Positions 50,819-60,715 are shown, counted from the first letter of the stretch. The stretch is DNA of 64,000 nt from Nitrosopumilus sp. (GCF_025699255.1 NZ_JAILWA010000007.1:1-64000); one strand, 5' to 3'. The notes: generated from the sequence alone by a model not told the origin. Translations and numbers: made by a program.

Positions 50819-50885
50819 GTGCGACATAGACATAGCATGTCATAGTGATGCCCTCGTATCCAGACAGCACAGTCTTATGACGCAC
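50819..50885 (+). ncRNA. Candidate structured RNA upstream of the S-layer gene
   Basis: GTGCG-A-CATA (50819-50828) pairs with TATG-A-CGCAC (50876-50885) around one A-A mismatch. Inside are GACAT-AGC-ATGTC and AGAC-AGCACA-GTCT hairpins. A TTTAAG element near 50789-50794 is about 27 nt upstream of the first base, the archaeal promoter distance. It could be an independent sRNA; the S-layer gene has its own TATA further on. The remaining 50682-50818 sequence is AT-rich without features. Confidence 0.45.
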
Positions 50886-50930
50886 TAGATATTTTAATTT
50901 GATTCCTCCATCTAAAATTGTTTAAATCTT

Positions 50931-50938
50931 ATTTTTCC
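50931..50938 (+). promoter_or_regulatory. Putative TATA box of the S-layer gene
   Basis: TTTAAATC lies about 55 nt before the ATG, predicting a transcript with a roughly 30-nt leader. No clear Shine-Dalgarno precedes the ATG. Prediction only. Confidence 0.4.
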
Positions 50939-50989
50939 ATCACAATGCTTTCATACTATGAAAATAATTGATTTTATTCGATAAACGTT

Positions 50990-53900
50990 ATGATTTTAAA
51001 CAAAACTATTTCTGCAATTGTTTTGACTACTCTCATTCTTACTGGAAGCATGTCTTTGGGAAGTTTTTCAAATGTTGAAGCCCAAACTTCTAATCTTTTT
51101 GTTTCTGCAGACAATTCCTTGTTTGACAATCGAATGTCAGGTCCTCAAGTAATAGAAGTGGTAATTCGTGATCAAAATATCAGTAATACTGGTGAAGGAA
51201 AGGGAGAACCTGACGTTACGGTTAACGGAAAAGATTTGCGTATGGTTCAGGCAACTGATGGAAATTGGTATGGATATTTCTCTGATAGAAAGCAAGCTCA
51301 AATAGCTGATAGTACAGTTGGCTTAACTGGAAAAGGACTTGATTTTGGTACATTTTGTTCTAGAAATACTTCGATTTTAGGAGTCTCCGTTTCTGACACT
51401 GAGGGAATTTCTATTCCTATCAACGGTGTGTCTGTAGGTGGAGAAAATGGCAAAAATCCTCCCAATCAAATCATTCAAGACTGCTCATTAACTTTGCCTT
51501 ATTCAAAAAAATCGATTAATGTTGTAAGGCAAGCAAAAGAAATGAATCCTGGTAATACTAAGGTCAATCTTGGACAGATAGGAGTTGCATCAAAGGATCT
51601 TTGGCCATTCATACAACTGTATGATTTTTCAAAAGGTGGTAATGTAATAGTACAATACAACAAAGGCGGAGGTGCTCAAAAAACAACTCTGACATTTGAT
51701 TCTGTAGAAAAATCCATTAAGCATGAACTTGATAGAGCATCGTATCCTAGATCTTCTGATGTTAATTTAAAAATTACAGACCTCACACTAAACATTGATC
51801 CTACATCTGTAGATTCTTGGTCTTTTGGAACCTCTCCCACAAATCCATCTACATACTATCTTCTATATCGTGAGTCAGGACAATCTCATTCTGATGGAAC
51901 TTTAGGTGCTGTAAATCTTGTACCTCACCTTGCTTCAATGATGTTCAAAGATAACGGTATTCTTAAGATCAATCCAAGTTCTCAAGGACAAACAAATGTG
52001 CTTACAATCAAAGACAATAGTCATTCAGAAACTAATGGTGATGGAGAAAAAAATATTTCATTAGTATCTTCTGGTGCAGGTACAATCGGAGCTGGAAAAC
52101 AACCCGTCACCATCACTGAAACTTCTCCAAACAGCGGTATTTTTACTACGTATGATCCAAATAATAATTCAGTACTGATTACTACTCAAGATGCTCAAAG
52201 AGGGACTTCTACATCTATAGAATATAACAAAAAACCCTTAACTCTTTTAATTGGATTTGGAAAGGCTAGTTTGTCTCTTGATGAGACCCTAAAAGGAACT
52301 GAATGGAACTCTGGCGAAGAAATGCCTGTTATTCTGATTGATCCTGATGCAAATAAAAATAATTTAGAAAAAGAAGACCTTGATCTTTTCAATCCTTCTT
52401 ACAAAGCAATTCCTGCATTGAGTACTGGAAATCCATATACTTTAGGAGAAAGTGGTACAGAAACAAATAGTAAAATCTCTGCATCCTTTTTAGATGGATT
52501 TACCTTAAATCCAACCACTTCTGAACAATTTACCCTTACAGGCGCAGTTTTGGGCACTACTTCTTCAGTAGTAGTTGAAAAATTCAGTGACAGGGCAAGA
52601 GTAGATCCTCTCAGCAATGTTGATTCTGATGCTTTGGTAATTGATCTTAAAACAAATCTCAACAAACTTTATTCTTCTATTAACAACCCCTTTGATTCTA
52701 CAACAAATTTTAGAGGTGTGAATATGTTTAACTTTGACATACGCTCTATTAACAACACTATTTCTAATGTTGACATTTATCTGCTAGTCGGAAAATCTTC
52801 TTCTCCTATTCTTGACTCTTCTGGAAATCCAACATCTGATATTACTGCAATCAAAATTGCATCTGATTCTTCTTTACAAAATCTAATCAATCTTAGTTCA
52901 ACCCAACAAATTACAAATCCTCAACTATTACATTCTAATTTATTTTCAAATTCATTTTCTGGAAATGAACAAATCGGTTTGATGTTTGTATATCCAAAAA
53001 TTCAAAATATTGGAACAGAGACAAGACCTATTGTATCTGACTTTTTCTCATATGGTTTGATTAAAGATGGACAGCTAAAAAGTGAAAGAATTGCAAATCA
53101 AATTGTTCGTATGGAGTTAGAAGAACTTGCAGCAAATACTGGAAAGTTCAGAGGAAGTCTTGAATTTATCATGTTAAACCAATTGAACGTTTTTGATTCA
53201 AAAACATTTGAGAAAATAATTCCTATAGATGATGAACCTGTCTTTCTAATGATTGATGAATTAAAAGGAAACGATGCACCAAGAATAAACTACAATGATT
53301 TGGGTTCAGATGGAGTATTTACTGCTGTTTCAGACCAACAAGATATCTTATCGCACATGGGTATTGTTGTACTTTCTGTAAAGACATTCAAACCTGGAGA
53401 TACAGTTGGTGTTACTTTGTCTGACAAAGATCTTAACACCAATTCAGATTTAGTTGAAATTTACACTGTAGTTGATCCTTCAAAATATCCTAATGATCCA
53501 GCTGTAGATACTGTAGGTCTTCCAAATCTAGGACTTACTAGTAGTAATCAACCGTATGGACGACTATTGGAAGTTACATTTGATGATGAAACTTGGATAA
53601 AATCATCTGTTTCTAAGAATGGAAAGTCCTGCTCATCAATATCTGGTACTGATGGATTGGCCTCGACTGGTTTTACTTTAGTTGAAACTGGAAGCAAAAC
53701 TGGGGAGTTTAAAGGTGATTTTAAAATCCCATCCCAATATTGTTCAAGAAACAGTGGCGGTACAATCAAAACTACTACTGGTGTAGACATTGGAGCAAGA
53801 TACTATGACTTTAGAGGACAATCAAGTCAGGCTGCAATTACTAGTACTAGTGCTGCTGTAGGTGCAACAAGTGGAAGTGTTCAACTTGACCGCACAAGTT

Positions 53901-56104
53901 ATCCTGTTCCTGTAGGTTCTGTTTCTGACTTTTTTACTTCTGGAAAATCTACTGCATCTAGACCCAACAATTTATCGATTTTTCCATATCATTTGACTGC
54001 AATCACCAAAAATGGAGATGTAAATGCAATAGACTCTGGTGAAGAAATAGGACCTAAAGATACTGTAATTTATGTTCGTATCAGTGATAATGATTTTAAC
54101 CTGTCTGTCAATGGAGAAGATACTATTTCCCAAAACATATCTGGAACAACTAACGGTCCAGTTAAAGTATTTGTTACAAGAGGAAGCTCAACATTACTTT
54201 TAGCTACAGCTGGTGGTGAAGAGGCAAAAGCAGGAGTGATAACAACGGGAAAGAATACAAAAAGTGGAATTACTAGGGAGCTTGGTCCTATTGCAGAAAC
54301 TTCTCCTAGTTCTGGGGTTTTCCAATTTAGTTTGCCCATAAGATATGTTGATGGTCCTTCTTCAACTAAATGTCCGATAACTCCTGATTCAGGATTTACA
54401 AAATTAGACAAAACAAAATCTGGTGTACTGTCAAGATTTGATGTATCTCCGTCCACAGGAAATTATTGTATCTTACAAGGTGATATTATCACTGTGGAAT
54501 ATTCTGATCAAACAGATGCATCTGGTTCTCCACGAGCTGTAACTGGCTCTGCTGCATTTGATCTTCGAATTGGTTCATTACAATCTGATACTCAATCTTA
54601 CATTATAGGACGTGATGCATTAATTACTTTGATTGATCCTGATCTAAACTTTGATTCTAAAAAAGCAGAGACGCATTCACTTGATTTGCTAGAATGGAAC
54701 TCAAATAATATCAAGACCACTATGGGTAAGATGGGCGGTTCTATTACAAATAATGGACAAATATTCAACTCACAACCATTTGGATTACGTGAAACTGGTG
54801 ATTCTACTGGAATTTTCCAAACCACTATCGAAATTCCATCTGAAATTAATGGCAAATCTCTTGACAGGGGAGATCAAATCAAAATAACCTATACTGATTG
54901 GGGAACATCCGGTTCTGATTTTGTGGGTAAAAATGATCAAAAAGCAGAATTGAAATTCTTTACATCTAATTTCCAATCCTTGATTTCTTTAGATAAGAAA
55001 GTGTATACATGGACAGACAAAGTCTATGTTACAATTACTGCCCCTGATCATAATTTTGATAAAAATAAGATTGATGAAATAGGTTCAAAATCTACAAATG
55101 AAATAAAAATTTCTACTAGAGCCAACAAACTCTCACAATACAAACTTGCAGAAACTGGTGGTGATACAGGAATTTTTACTGGAGAAGTAATTCTAACCGG
55201 ATTCAAACATGATGCTGATGGAAATTCTAGAACTGGGAATATTGATGGAATCGATACCAATCCTAGAACTCAACCAAAGAGTGGCGGTGGTCCTACAAAC
55301 GGTTTCTTGGAAACTAAAAATGATGATGGTCTAACTATATCCTTTCAATTTACTGATAAAGAAACCTCTACTGCATCTGCATTGATTAGATGGAATATTG
55401 GAGATATTGAATGGGTTCAAGGTGCATCATCAGCTAATGGGAATGGCATTATTCGTGTAATTGATCCTGACATGAACCTTAATCCTGAAACTGTAAACAC
55501 ATTCGTCATAGATGCTTGGTCTGATTCAGATTTGGGTGGTATTGACTTGACTGTAACTGAAACAGGACCTGCAACTGGAATATTTGAGGGACAAATTACA
55601 TTTTCTTCAAAAGATCAATCATCTGGTCATAAATTACGAGTAAGTGAAGGAGACTATGTAACTGCAAAATATGAAGACAATACTTTGCCTAAACCTTATT
55701 CCAGAAATGATGAATTAAAAATTACCTCTAGTACTACTGTGGGACCAATTATTCCACCCATGGAACGTGCACCTGTGTATAATCCTCGAATTGTTGATTC
55801 CTTTGGAAACGATGTTAGTTTGATAAAGGTGGATAACCAAATCCAAATATCTGCAAGTATTCTGAATAATAATGTGGGAACTCAACCCTTTACTTATCTG
55901 GTTCAAATTCAGGATTCTTCAGATTCTGTAAATTCATTATCTTGGATTTCTGGTACTATGTCAAAAGGACAATTACTGTCTCCTTCTGTTTCTTGGATTC
56001 CTGATACTCCTGGTAGTTATACTGCAACAATTTTTGTATGGTCTAGTTTAGATAATCCATTACCTCTCAGTCCTACTGTTAATTTTGAGATTATTGTTTC
56101 CTGA
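50990..56104 (+). CDS. slaA: S-layer protein (giant secreted surface protein)
   Basis: The 1704 residues begin with a Sec signal (MILNKTISAIVLTTLILTGS, cleavage probably after VEA|QT). Size and beta-rich multi-domain build match the Nitrosopumilus S-layer protein. Six acidic motifs of the form (I/S)D-x-D-x-N recur (about residues 450, 811, 1031, 1215, 1351, 1491), and seven TG-x-F-type motifs (ETGxxTGIFxG) at about 381, 717, 904, 1107, 1271, 1393 and 1527, marking repeated Ig-like units with probable calcium sites. No C-terminal anchor is visible. It would coat the cell; several Cys pairs may form disulfides. Confidence 0.9.
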   Translation: MILNKTISAIVLTTLILTGSMSLGSFSNVEAQTSNLFVSADNSLFDNRMSGPQVIEVVIRDQNISNTGEGKGEPDVTVNGKDLRMVQATDGNWYGYFSDRKQAQIADSTVGLTGKGLDFGTFCSRNTSILGVSVSDTEGISIPINGVSVGGENGKNPPNQIIQDCSLTLPYSKKSINVVRQAKEMNPGNTKVNLGQIGVASKDLWPFIQLYDFSKGGNVIVQYNKGGGAQKTTLTFDSVEKSIKHELDRASYPRSSDVNLKITDLTLNIDPTSVDSWSFGTSPTNPSTYYLLYRESGQSHSDGTLGAVNLVPHLASMMFKDNGILKINPSSQGQTNVLTIKDNSHSETNGDGEKNISLVSSGAGTIGAGKQPVTITETSPNSGIFTTYDPNNNSVLITTQDAQRGTSTSIEYNKKPLTLLIGFGKASLSLDETLKGTEWNSGEEMPVILIDPDANKNNLEKEDLDLFNPSYKAIPALSTGNPYTLGESGTETNSKISASFLDGFTLNPTTSEQFTLTGAVLGTTSSVVVEKFSDRARVDPLSNVDSDALVIDLKTNLNKLYSSINNPFDSTTNFRGVNMFNFDIRSINNTISNVDIYLLVGKSSSPILDSSGNPTSDITAIKIASDSSLQNLINLSSTQQITNPQLLHSNLFSNSFSGNEQIGLMFVYPKIQNIGTETRPIVSDFFSYGLIKDGQLKSERIANQIVRMELEELAANTGKFRGSLEFIMLNQLNVFDSKTFEKIIPIDDEPVFLMIDELKGNDAPRINYNDLGSDGVFTAVSDQQDILSHMGIVVLSVKTFKPGDTVGVTLSDKDLNTNSDLVEIYTVVDPSKYPNDPAVDTVGLPNLGLTSSNQPYGRLLEVTFDDETWIKSSVSKNGKSCSSISGTDGLASTGFTLVETGSKTGEFKGDFKIPSQYCSRNSGGTIKTTTGVDIGARYYDFRGQSSQAAITSTSAAVGATSGSVQLDRTSYPVPVGSVSDFFTSGKSTASRPNNLSIFPYHLTAITKNGDVNAIDSGEEIGPKDTVIYVRISDNDFNLSVNGEDTISQNISGTTNGPVKVFVTRGSSTLLLATAGGEEAKAGVITTGKNTKSGITRELGPIAETSPSSGVFQFSLPIRYVDGPSSTKCPITPDSGFTKLDKTKSGVLSRFDVSPSTGNYCILQGDIITVEYSDQTDASGSPRAVTGSAAFDLRIGSLQSDTQSYIIGRDALITLIDPDLNFDSKKAETHSLDLLEWNSNNIKTTMGKMGGSITNNGQIFNSQPFGLRETGDSTGIFQTTIEIPSEINGKSLDRGDQIKITYTDWGTSGSDFVGKNDQKAELKFFTSNFQSLISLDKKVYTWTDKVYVTITAPDHNFDKNKIDEIGSKSTNEIKISTRANKLSQYKLAETGGDTGIFTGEVILTGFKHDADGNSRTGNIDGIDTNPRTQPKSGGGPTNGFLETKNDDGLTISFQFTDKETSTASALIRWNIGDIEWVQGASSANGNGIIRVIDPDMNLNPETVNTFVIDAWSDSDLGGIDLTVTETGPATGIFEGQITFSSKDQSSGHKLRVSEGDYVTAKYEDNTLPKPYSRNDELKITSSTTVGPIIPPMERAPVYNPRIVDSFGNDVSLIKVDNQIQISASILNNNVGTQPFTYLVQIQDSSDSVNSLSWISGTMSKGQLLSPSVSWIPDTPGSYTATIFVWSSLDNPLPLSPTVNFEIIVS

Positions 56105-56139
56105 TCTTTTAAGTAGAACTAAATATAATATGAATTGAG

Positions 56140-57195
56140 ATGAAAAACAAAACATCTTTTATTGCAATTTTTAGTATTTCTATATTATTACTTGCTGTTG
56201 TAGGTACATTGGATTTAATTCCATTAGCTGATGCATTAAAAGGTCAAGGTGTACCTTCATCACAATATGGTTCTGCAACAAAAGGAATAGTTTGTGGTGA
56301 TAGATTATGTTCAGAAGTAGAACCTGAAGAAAAGAAAGTAGAAAAAAAGGAACAAGTTAAAACTGAAGAAAAGAAAGTAGAAAAAAAGGAACAAGTTAAA
56401 ACTGAAAAGAAAGAATCTGAAAAAAAGAAATTAGATGATAAGGCCGCTTCTGAAAAAGCAAGATATGATGAAATATCTTTGCCTCCGAGAACAATTAAAA
56501 CTGGAACTATTACTTCTGTACAAGATCCTGGTCAAGGACACGAGGGTCATCAACTAGCAATTGTTTTACCTCCTTCTGAGAAAGTATATCGTGGAACATT
56601 TGCATTTGCTGCCTCTGAAAATGTTCAATTAGTGGCACTTCATGGTCCATTGAAACAAGGTGAGGATAAAGGACAAGCAATCTGGTCTCCTGATGGTAAA
56701 ACAAAATATGCTTTGACTTTTGTTCCATTAGATGCCTCTGCAGGTACTTGGTCTTTTGCTGGGAATGCTTTAGCACTACATACTATGAATGAAGAACCAT
56801 TTACTGCTTCATACTCTATTGCATATCGAGAACGAACTCTATCTGATACTGTAAAAAGTGAAACTATTACTTCTGTACAAGATCCTGGTCAAGGACACGA
56901 GGGTCATCAACTAGCAATTATTTTGCCTCCTAGGCCTTATGCTTATTTTGGAACTTTGGGCTTTTCTGCCTCTGAAGATGTTCAATTAGTTGCATTACAT
57001 GGACCTTTGCAGCCTGGTCAAGGAGCACATGGACAAGCAATCTGGTCTCCTGATGGTAAAACAAAATATGCTTTAACTTTTGTTGACAAAGAAACTTCTG
57101 CTGGAACTTGGCAATTTACTGGAAATGCTGTTGCACTTCATACCATGAAGGATACTCCTTTCACTGTAAGTTATTCAGTAGCTACTGGACAATAA
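56140..57195 (+). CDS. Secreted tandem-domain protein beside the S-layer gene
   Basis: The 351 residues have a signal peptide (cleavage near LADA), a CGDRLCSE pair, and a Lys/Glu spacer with two EEKKVEKKEQVKT units. Two homologous ~115-residue domains follow (about 124-235 and 243-350), each with TSVQDPGQGHEGHQLAI, GxLxFxASExVQLVALHGPL, GQAIWSPDGKTKYALTFV and GTWxFxGNAxALHTM. Many conserved His could bind metal. No family was recognised; 35 bp after the S-layer stop, so cotranscription is possible. Confidence 0.82.
   Translation: MKNKTSFIAIFSISILLLAVVGTLDLIPLADALKGQGVPSSQYGSATKGIVCGDRLCSEVEPEEKKVEKKEQVKTEEKKVEKKEQVKTEKKESEKKKLDDKAASEKARYDEISLPPRTIKTGTITSVQDPGQGHEGHQLAIVLPPSEKVYRGTFAFAASENVQLVALHGPLKQGEDKGQAIWSPDGKTKYALTFVPLDASAGTWSFAGNALALHTMNEEPFTASYSIAYRERTLSDTVKSETITSVQDPGQGHEGHQLAIILPPRPYAYFGTLGFSASEDVQLVALHGPLQPGQGAHGQAIWSPDGKTKYALTFVDKETSAGTWQFTGNAVALHTMKDTPFTVSYSVATGQ
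56505..57074 (+). repeat. Intragenic duplicated domain with identical DNA blocks
   Basis: The two domains share a 58-bp identical block (56505-56562 and 56862-56919) and a 44-bp identical block (56671-56714 and 57031-57074), while the intervening DNA has diverged. Local conversion or strong constraint is implied. Confidence 0.85.
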
Positions 57196-57236
57196 ATTCA
57201 TCTTAATTTTGTTTAAACTTTCAATTTGTTGAATAA

Positions 57237-57356
57237 CTATGGATTTAACTCTGTTTCAGAACATTTTTCACATAATACTGGTTTATCTGTAGCATAAACT
57301 AACTTTGCTTCTTTTTCTGTTATTCCACATCTAAAACATTCTGAGACTCTTACCAT
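57237..57356 (-). CDS. Zinc-ribbon microprotein (39 aa)
   Basis: The frame MVRVSECFRCGITEKEAKLV continues YATDKPVLCEKCSETELNP. Two C-x2-C knuckles 20 residues apart make a compact zinc ribbon. It occupies the 282-bp gap between the tandem-domain gene and the next plus-strand gene, on the opposite strand. Confidence 0.65.
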   Translation of the reverse strand: MVRVSECFRCGITEKEAKLVYATDKPVLCEKCSETELNP

Positions 57357-57477
57357 GATTACTATATGATTTTTCTAATATTTTAATTGTCTATGACTAG
57401 ATTGATCTATTTGTGTATATTGATGTTGAAAGTTTAGATTGAGAAATCTTTTAGTAATTTATCTATTCTAAATTAGC

Positions 57478-57684
57478 GTGTATTGCAATAATTCTTGTCA
57501 AAAATTCAAAGTTACAAGTTTTAGTGGTAAAGGCAGATATGTAGAAGGACAAAAACGATGTCCTCAATGTGAGGTTTTTATTTTGTGGGATGGTTTGTGG
57601 TGTCCTTGTTGTGGACGATTACTTCGAACAAAACCTCGTGCAAAAAAACTAAAGAGAAAATTAGCCTTGAATAAAAATAGATAG
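57478..57684 (+). CDS. Cys-rich zinc-ribbon protein (68 aa)
   Basis: Starting at GTG 57478, it reads MYCNNSCQKFKV, then GQKRCPQCEVFILWDGLWCPCCGRLLRTKPR and a basic tail. The first Cys pair plus CPQC and CPCC would bind one or two zinc ions. The WDGLWCPCCG block recurs in small thaumarchaeal proteins of unknown role. Confidence 0.8.
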   Translation: MYCNNSCQKFKVTSFSGKGRYVEGQKRCPQCEVFILWDGLWCPCCGRLLRTKPRAKKLKRKLALNKNR

Positions 57685-57749
57685 AATTTTTGAATTGGTG
57701 TAAAGTATTAATTTTGTAAGCGTATAACGGAATTGTGGTTTTTAAAGTC

Positions 57750-57965
57750 ATGTACAAATTTGAGAATGATGACGTTTCATATACTTGCTATATGACACAT
57801 ATGCAATATACCAACTTTCAAAAATTACCTACTGTCAAAGAACTAGTTATTCTAAAAAGAAATCAAACTGAAATGAAAGAATATGAAGATGAAATGCAAC
57901 GTTCAATTGATCAGGCATTCAAAAATAGTACATCTCACATCAAAAAACTTTCTGAGGAAATCTAA
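57750..57965 (+). CDS. Small orphan protein (71-76 aa)
   Basis: Taken from ATG 57750 (MYKFENDDVSYTCYMTHMQY); a GTG 15 bp upstream is also open. It has a short beta-like N-part and a helical, charged C-part (MKEYEDEMQRSIDQAF). Family unknown. Located between the Cys-rich zinc ribbon and a wHTH gene, same strand. Confidence 0.6.
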   Translation: MYKFENDDVSYTCYMTHMQYTNFQKLPTVKELVILKRNQTEMKEYEDEMQRSIDQAFKNSTSHIKKLSEEI

Positions 57966-58030
57966 CGCTGATTAATCCTGTCATGTACTTGTCTTAATAG
58001 GCATAAATAGTCAAGATACTTTGATGCTGT

Positions 58031-59338
58031 ATGGGACTCTCTTCTGCAAATCTCTTGGGTTTGAAGGTATTTGCACCTGATTCCATTACAAATAGGAAAT
58101 TAGAATTTTTTGAATTTTTTAAATATGAAACTAAGATGTTTAGAGATGAGACAATTTTATCTAAAGAAGATCTATCCAATGCGATTTCTAAAAGTTCTAA
58201 AATTAAGAATGTGTCTAAGATAAAAAAATCTGAATTAACAAAACAATTTGAAGAATTCTTGAAAGACTTGGATAGAACATTATTTATCAAAAACTCTGAA
58301 GACGAAATCTCTGAAATTAAATGGGAACGAATTGATAGTTTTTGTAGTTTATTGAGATTGATTGAAAGAAGTGATGAAAGAAAAATTAGATGGGCATTAT
58401 ATCATTTATTTGCTTCAAACAACCTGAAAATTTCTGTCAAAAAAATTTCTGAACTGTTGAAATCTTTTAAAATTAAAAATATTGAAAAAATTATTACAAA
58501 AATTTTAAAATCTGAAACTCTGTCTGGACTGGATGCAAATTTTGATAAAAAATTTTTTATAATTAACCATGAAAAAAATTCCAAAGTTGTATCCCATTAT
58601 TTAGCTGATGCAATAGACGAACCATCGAGGCGTTCACCAGGCGAATTAGAAAAAGAAATTCTAGAGTTGATAGATGAGGGCTCCTATTCTAATCAAGAAA
58701 TTTCCACTGCTTTGCTTGTTGATGAAGGACTTGTTTCACGAACTATTGGTAAACTACGTGATCAAGATGAAATTATCCTTTCAAGTTTTGGCCAACGGGG
58801 TGCTAGATATTTTACAACAAATTGTGAAAACTGTCCATTTGGAACCACTAAATCCTCGTGTAGGAAAGAGGCAATATCGTATATTGCTGAAGCGTTTATG
58901 AATGATTTTGGATTGGATCTTTCTGCAAATGATTTTGACTCTGTTGAGACAAACCAAGCTCTTCTGAAAATTAAAAGAATTGTTATGATGGCACGAAAAG
59001 AAAAGAATACCAAACTTGAGAAAAATCTGAGTGAAAATCTGACTGTCTTACTTTCTAAGGTTGTAGATAAATTCACAGAAATTGAAATTCCTGAAAAACA
59101 AGTAACCCTTCCTGAAATTAAGATAAATGTGCCTGCAGACATGTCAAAATTACCTCTTTTGTATCAGTTAGGGTTACAAAAAGGAGCCCAAGGGGGAATT
59201 CATCTAATGGATGAGATGCTTCACTTAGTTTCAAAATCCATTGACAAAACTGATAGGCTCAAAATCAAAAAACAGGCTCTTAGTCAGACAAATAAATTTC
59301 TAAAGAATATTGGGCTTGATCAAAAAAATTCGACTTGA
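58031..59338 (+). CDS. Large winged-helix protein with Cys cluster
   Basis: This 435-residue protein has a Lys-rich helical N-part, a winged HTH at about 204-262 (ELEKEILELIDEGSYSNQEIS, DEGLVSRTIGKLRDQDEII), immediately followed by a C265-x2-C268-x8-C277 cluster, and a helical C-part. A DNA-binding regulator with a metal or redox site is inferred. No named family. It precedes the ADVISP paralogue pair. Confidence 0.75.
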   Translation: MGLSSANLLGLKVFAPDSITNRKLEFFEFFKYETKMFRDETILSKEDLSNAISKSSKIKNVSKIKKSELTKQFEEFLKDLDRTLFIKNSEDEISEIKWERIDSFCSLLRLIERSDERKIRWALYHLFASNNLKISVKKISELLKSFKIKNIEKIITKILKSETLSGLDANFDKKFFIINHEKNSKVVSHYLADAIDEPSRRSPGELEKEILELIDEGSYSNQEISTALLVDEGLVSRTIGKLRDQDEIILSSFGQRGARYFTTNCENCPFGTTKSSCRKEAISYIAEAFMNDFGLDLSANDFDSVETNQALLKIKRIVMMARKEKNTKLEKNLSENLTVLLSKVVDKFTEIEIPEKQVTLPEIKINVPADMSKLPLLYQLGLQKGAQGGIHLMDEMLHLVSKSIDKTDRLKIKKQALSQTNKFLKNIGLDQKNST

Positions 59339-59401
59339 TTTGATTCAGAGTTAAAACAATTAACTGGAATGTTTTTTAATGATAAAAAAATGATGTTCAT
59401 T

Positions 59402-60715
59402 ATGAAATCCATTTCTGTATTTGCAATAATTTTGGGTATTGTATTGATTTCAGGAACATTGCCTTCTCAATCATTTGCAGATGTGATTAGCCCAAGACAG
59501 CAAATGAAATTAGATTTTACAAATGATCAAATTATCTGTGCAGAAGGATTGGTGAAAGTTACTAAAAACACTTCTGACAAAGTATCTTGTGTAAAACCAT
59601 CCACTGCTGAAAAATTAGCTGATAATGGTTGGGCAAAACCTCTCTCTGAGAAAAAATTAGAAGAAATTCAATCTAAGAAATTAAAGAAAGGCGAAGTTGC
59701 AGGAACTATCACAAAAATCGCAACTTTGAAACAACTCTCTGAAAAAACTACTGGTGCAAAATCTAGTACTAATGCATATTCATATATCTTTGAAGCCTGT
59801 GGTACTACAAAATTAGTTAAAGCTCCAGAAATTTTTGTTACATCTGATAGTGAGACAAAAAGTGTAAAGTTAGCTAGTCCTTTAAAACCTAGCTCTTGTT
59901 ATACTAGTTCTGTAAATATTAAAGCTGCAGATCCAAATTCTATCTCTGCTGTTCTATTGAATAAAGGAGGAATTTCAGAAAAAGTTTCCACTCTTGAATC
60001 CCAAATTGCAGATTTAAAAACCAAAATTTCTGATGCTAAAGCAAAACTTCCAAAATCTAACAGTGATTCTCCTGACTCTGAAAATATTACTAATATTGTA
60101 TCTATGAAAAAAGACCTGAAAGAACTTCAGGATCAACTTAGAAGATATTTGATGGTTTTGTATGTGCCTCCAAACACCAAAGTATCAAAACTTGACTTGC
60201 CAAAATCAATTACAGGACAGCCTCTAGAAGGTATGAGTACTAATCTTATCTCTGTAACTGAAAGTGTCGCTCCTACTGGTTCAAGCAATGCGGATCTTAA
60301 AAGATTCAATGTGGTTTTTGAAGCATGTGCAGGCACTCAATCAATTAGATTGCCTGTGATCACAGTTACTTCGGATACTGAATCAGTTGATGTCAAATTG
60401 ATTAATAGAATTATTCCTGAATCTTGCCAAGTAGGTATTACAAGAATTAATGCTTTGGATTCTGAATCTATCATGCCTACAATTAGTGGTAATTCTGGAG
60501 TCTCGAAACAAATCAAATCTTTAGAAACTCAAATATCTGAAATGGAAGCAGCACTTGCTGATAAAAGAAGCAACTTGGGTGATTTAATCTCTAAAAAACT
60601 TGATTCTTCCACAGAACCTATTGCTTTAAAATTAACTCAAGAAATTAGTGATTTACGAAATGACATCTTAGAAAATAGAGTCAAACTAAATGCACTACTG
60701 CTTAAGGCTTCATGA
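59402..60715 (+). CDS. Secreted ADVISP-type protein 1 with coiled coils
   Basis: The 437 residues from ATG 59402 (MKSISVFAIILGIVLISGTL) have a signal cleaved before or at ADVISPRQQMKLDFT. Two similar halves each contain a beta region with Cys pairs (EACGTTKLVKAPEIFVTSDSE; EACAGTQSIRLPVITVTSDTE) and a coiled coil (ESQIADLKTKISDAKAKL; KSLETQISEMEAALADK). Probably extracellular or surface-bound. Paralogue of the next gene. Function unknown. Confidence 0.8.
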   Translation: MKSISVFAIILGIVLISGTLPSQSFADVISPRQQMKLDFTNDQIICAEGLVKVTKNTSDKVSCVKPSTAEKLADNGWAKPLSEKKLEEIQSKKLKKGEVAGTITKIATLKQLSEKTTGAKSSTNAYSYIFEACGTTKLVKAPEIFVTSDSETKSVKLASPLKPSSCYTSSVNIKAADPNSISAVLLNKGGISEKVSTLESQIADLKTKISDAKAKLPKSNSDSPDSENITNIVSMKKDLKELQDQLRRYLMVLYVPPNTKVSKLDLPKSITGQPLEGMSTNLISVTESVAPTGSSNADLKRFNVVFEACAGTQSIRLPVITVTSDTESVDVKLINRIIPESCQVGITRINALDSESIMPTISGNSGVSKQIKSLETQISEMEAALADKRSNLGDLISKKLDSSTEPIALKLTQEISDLRNDILENRVKLNALLLKAS

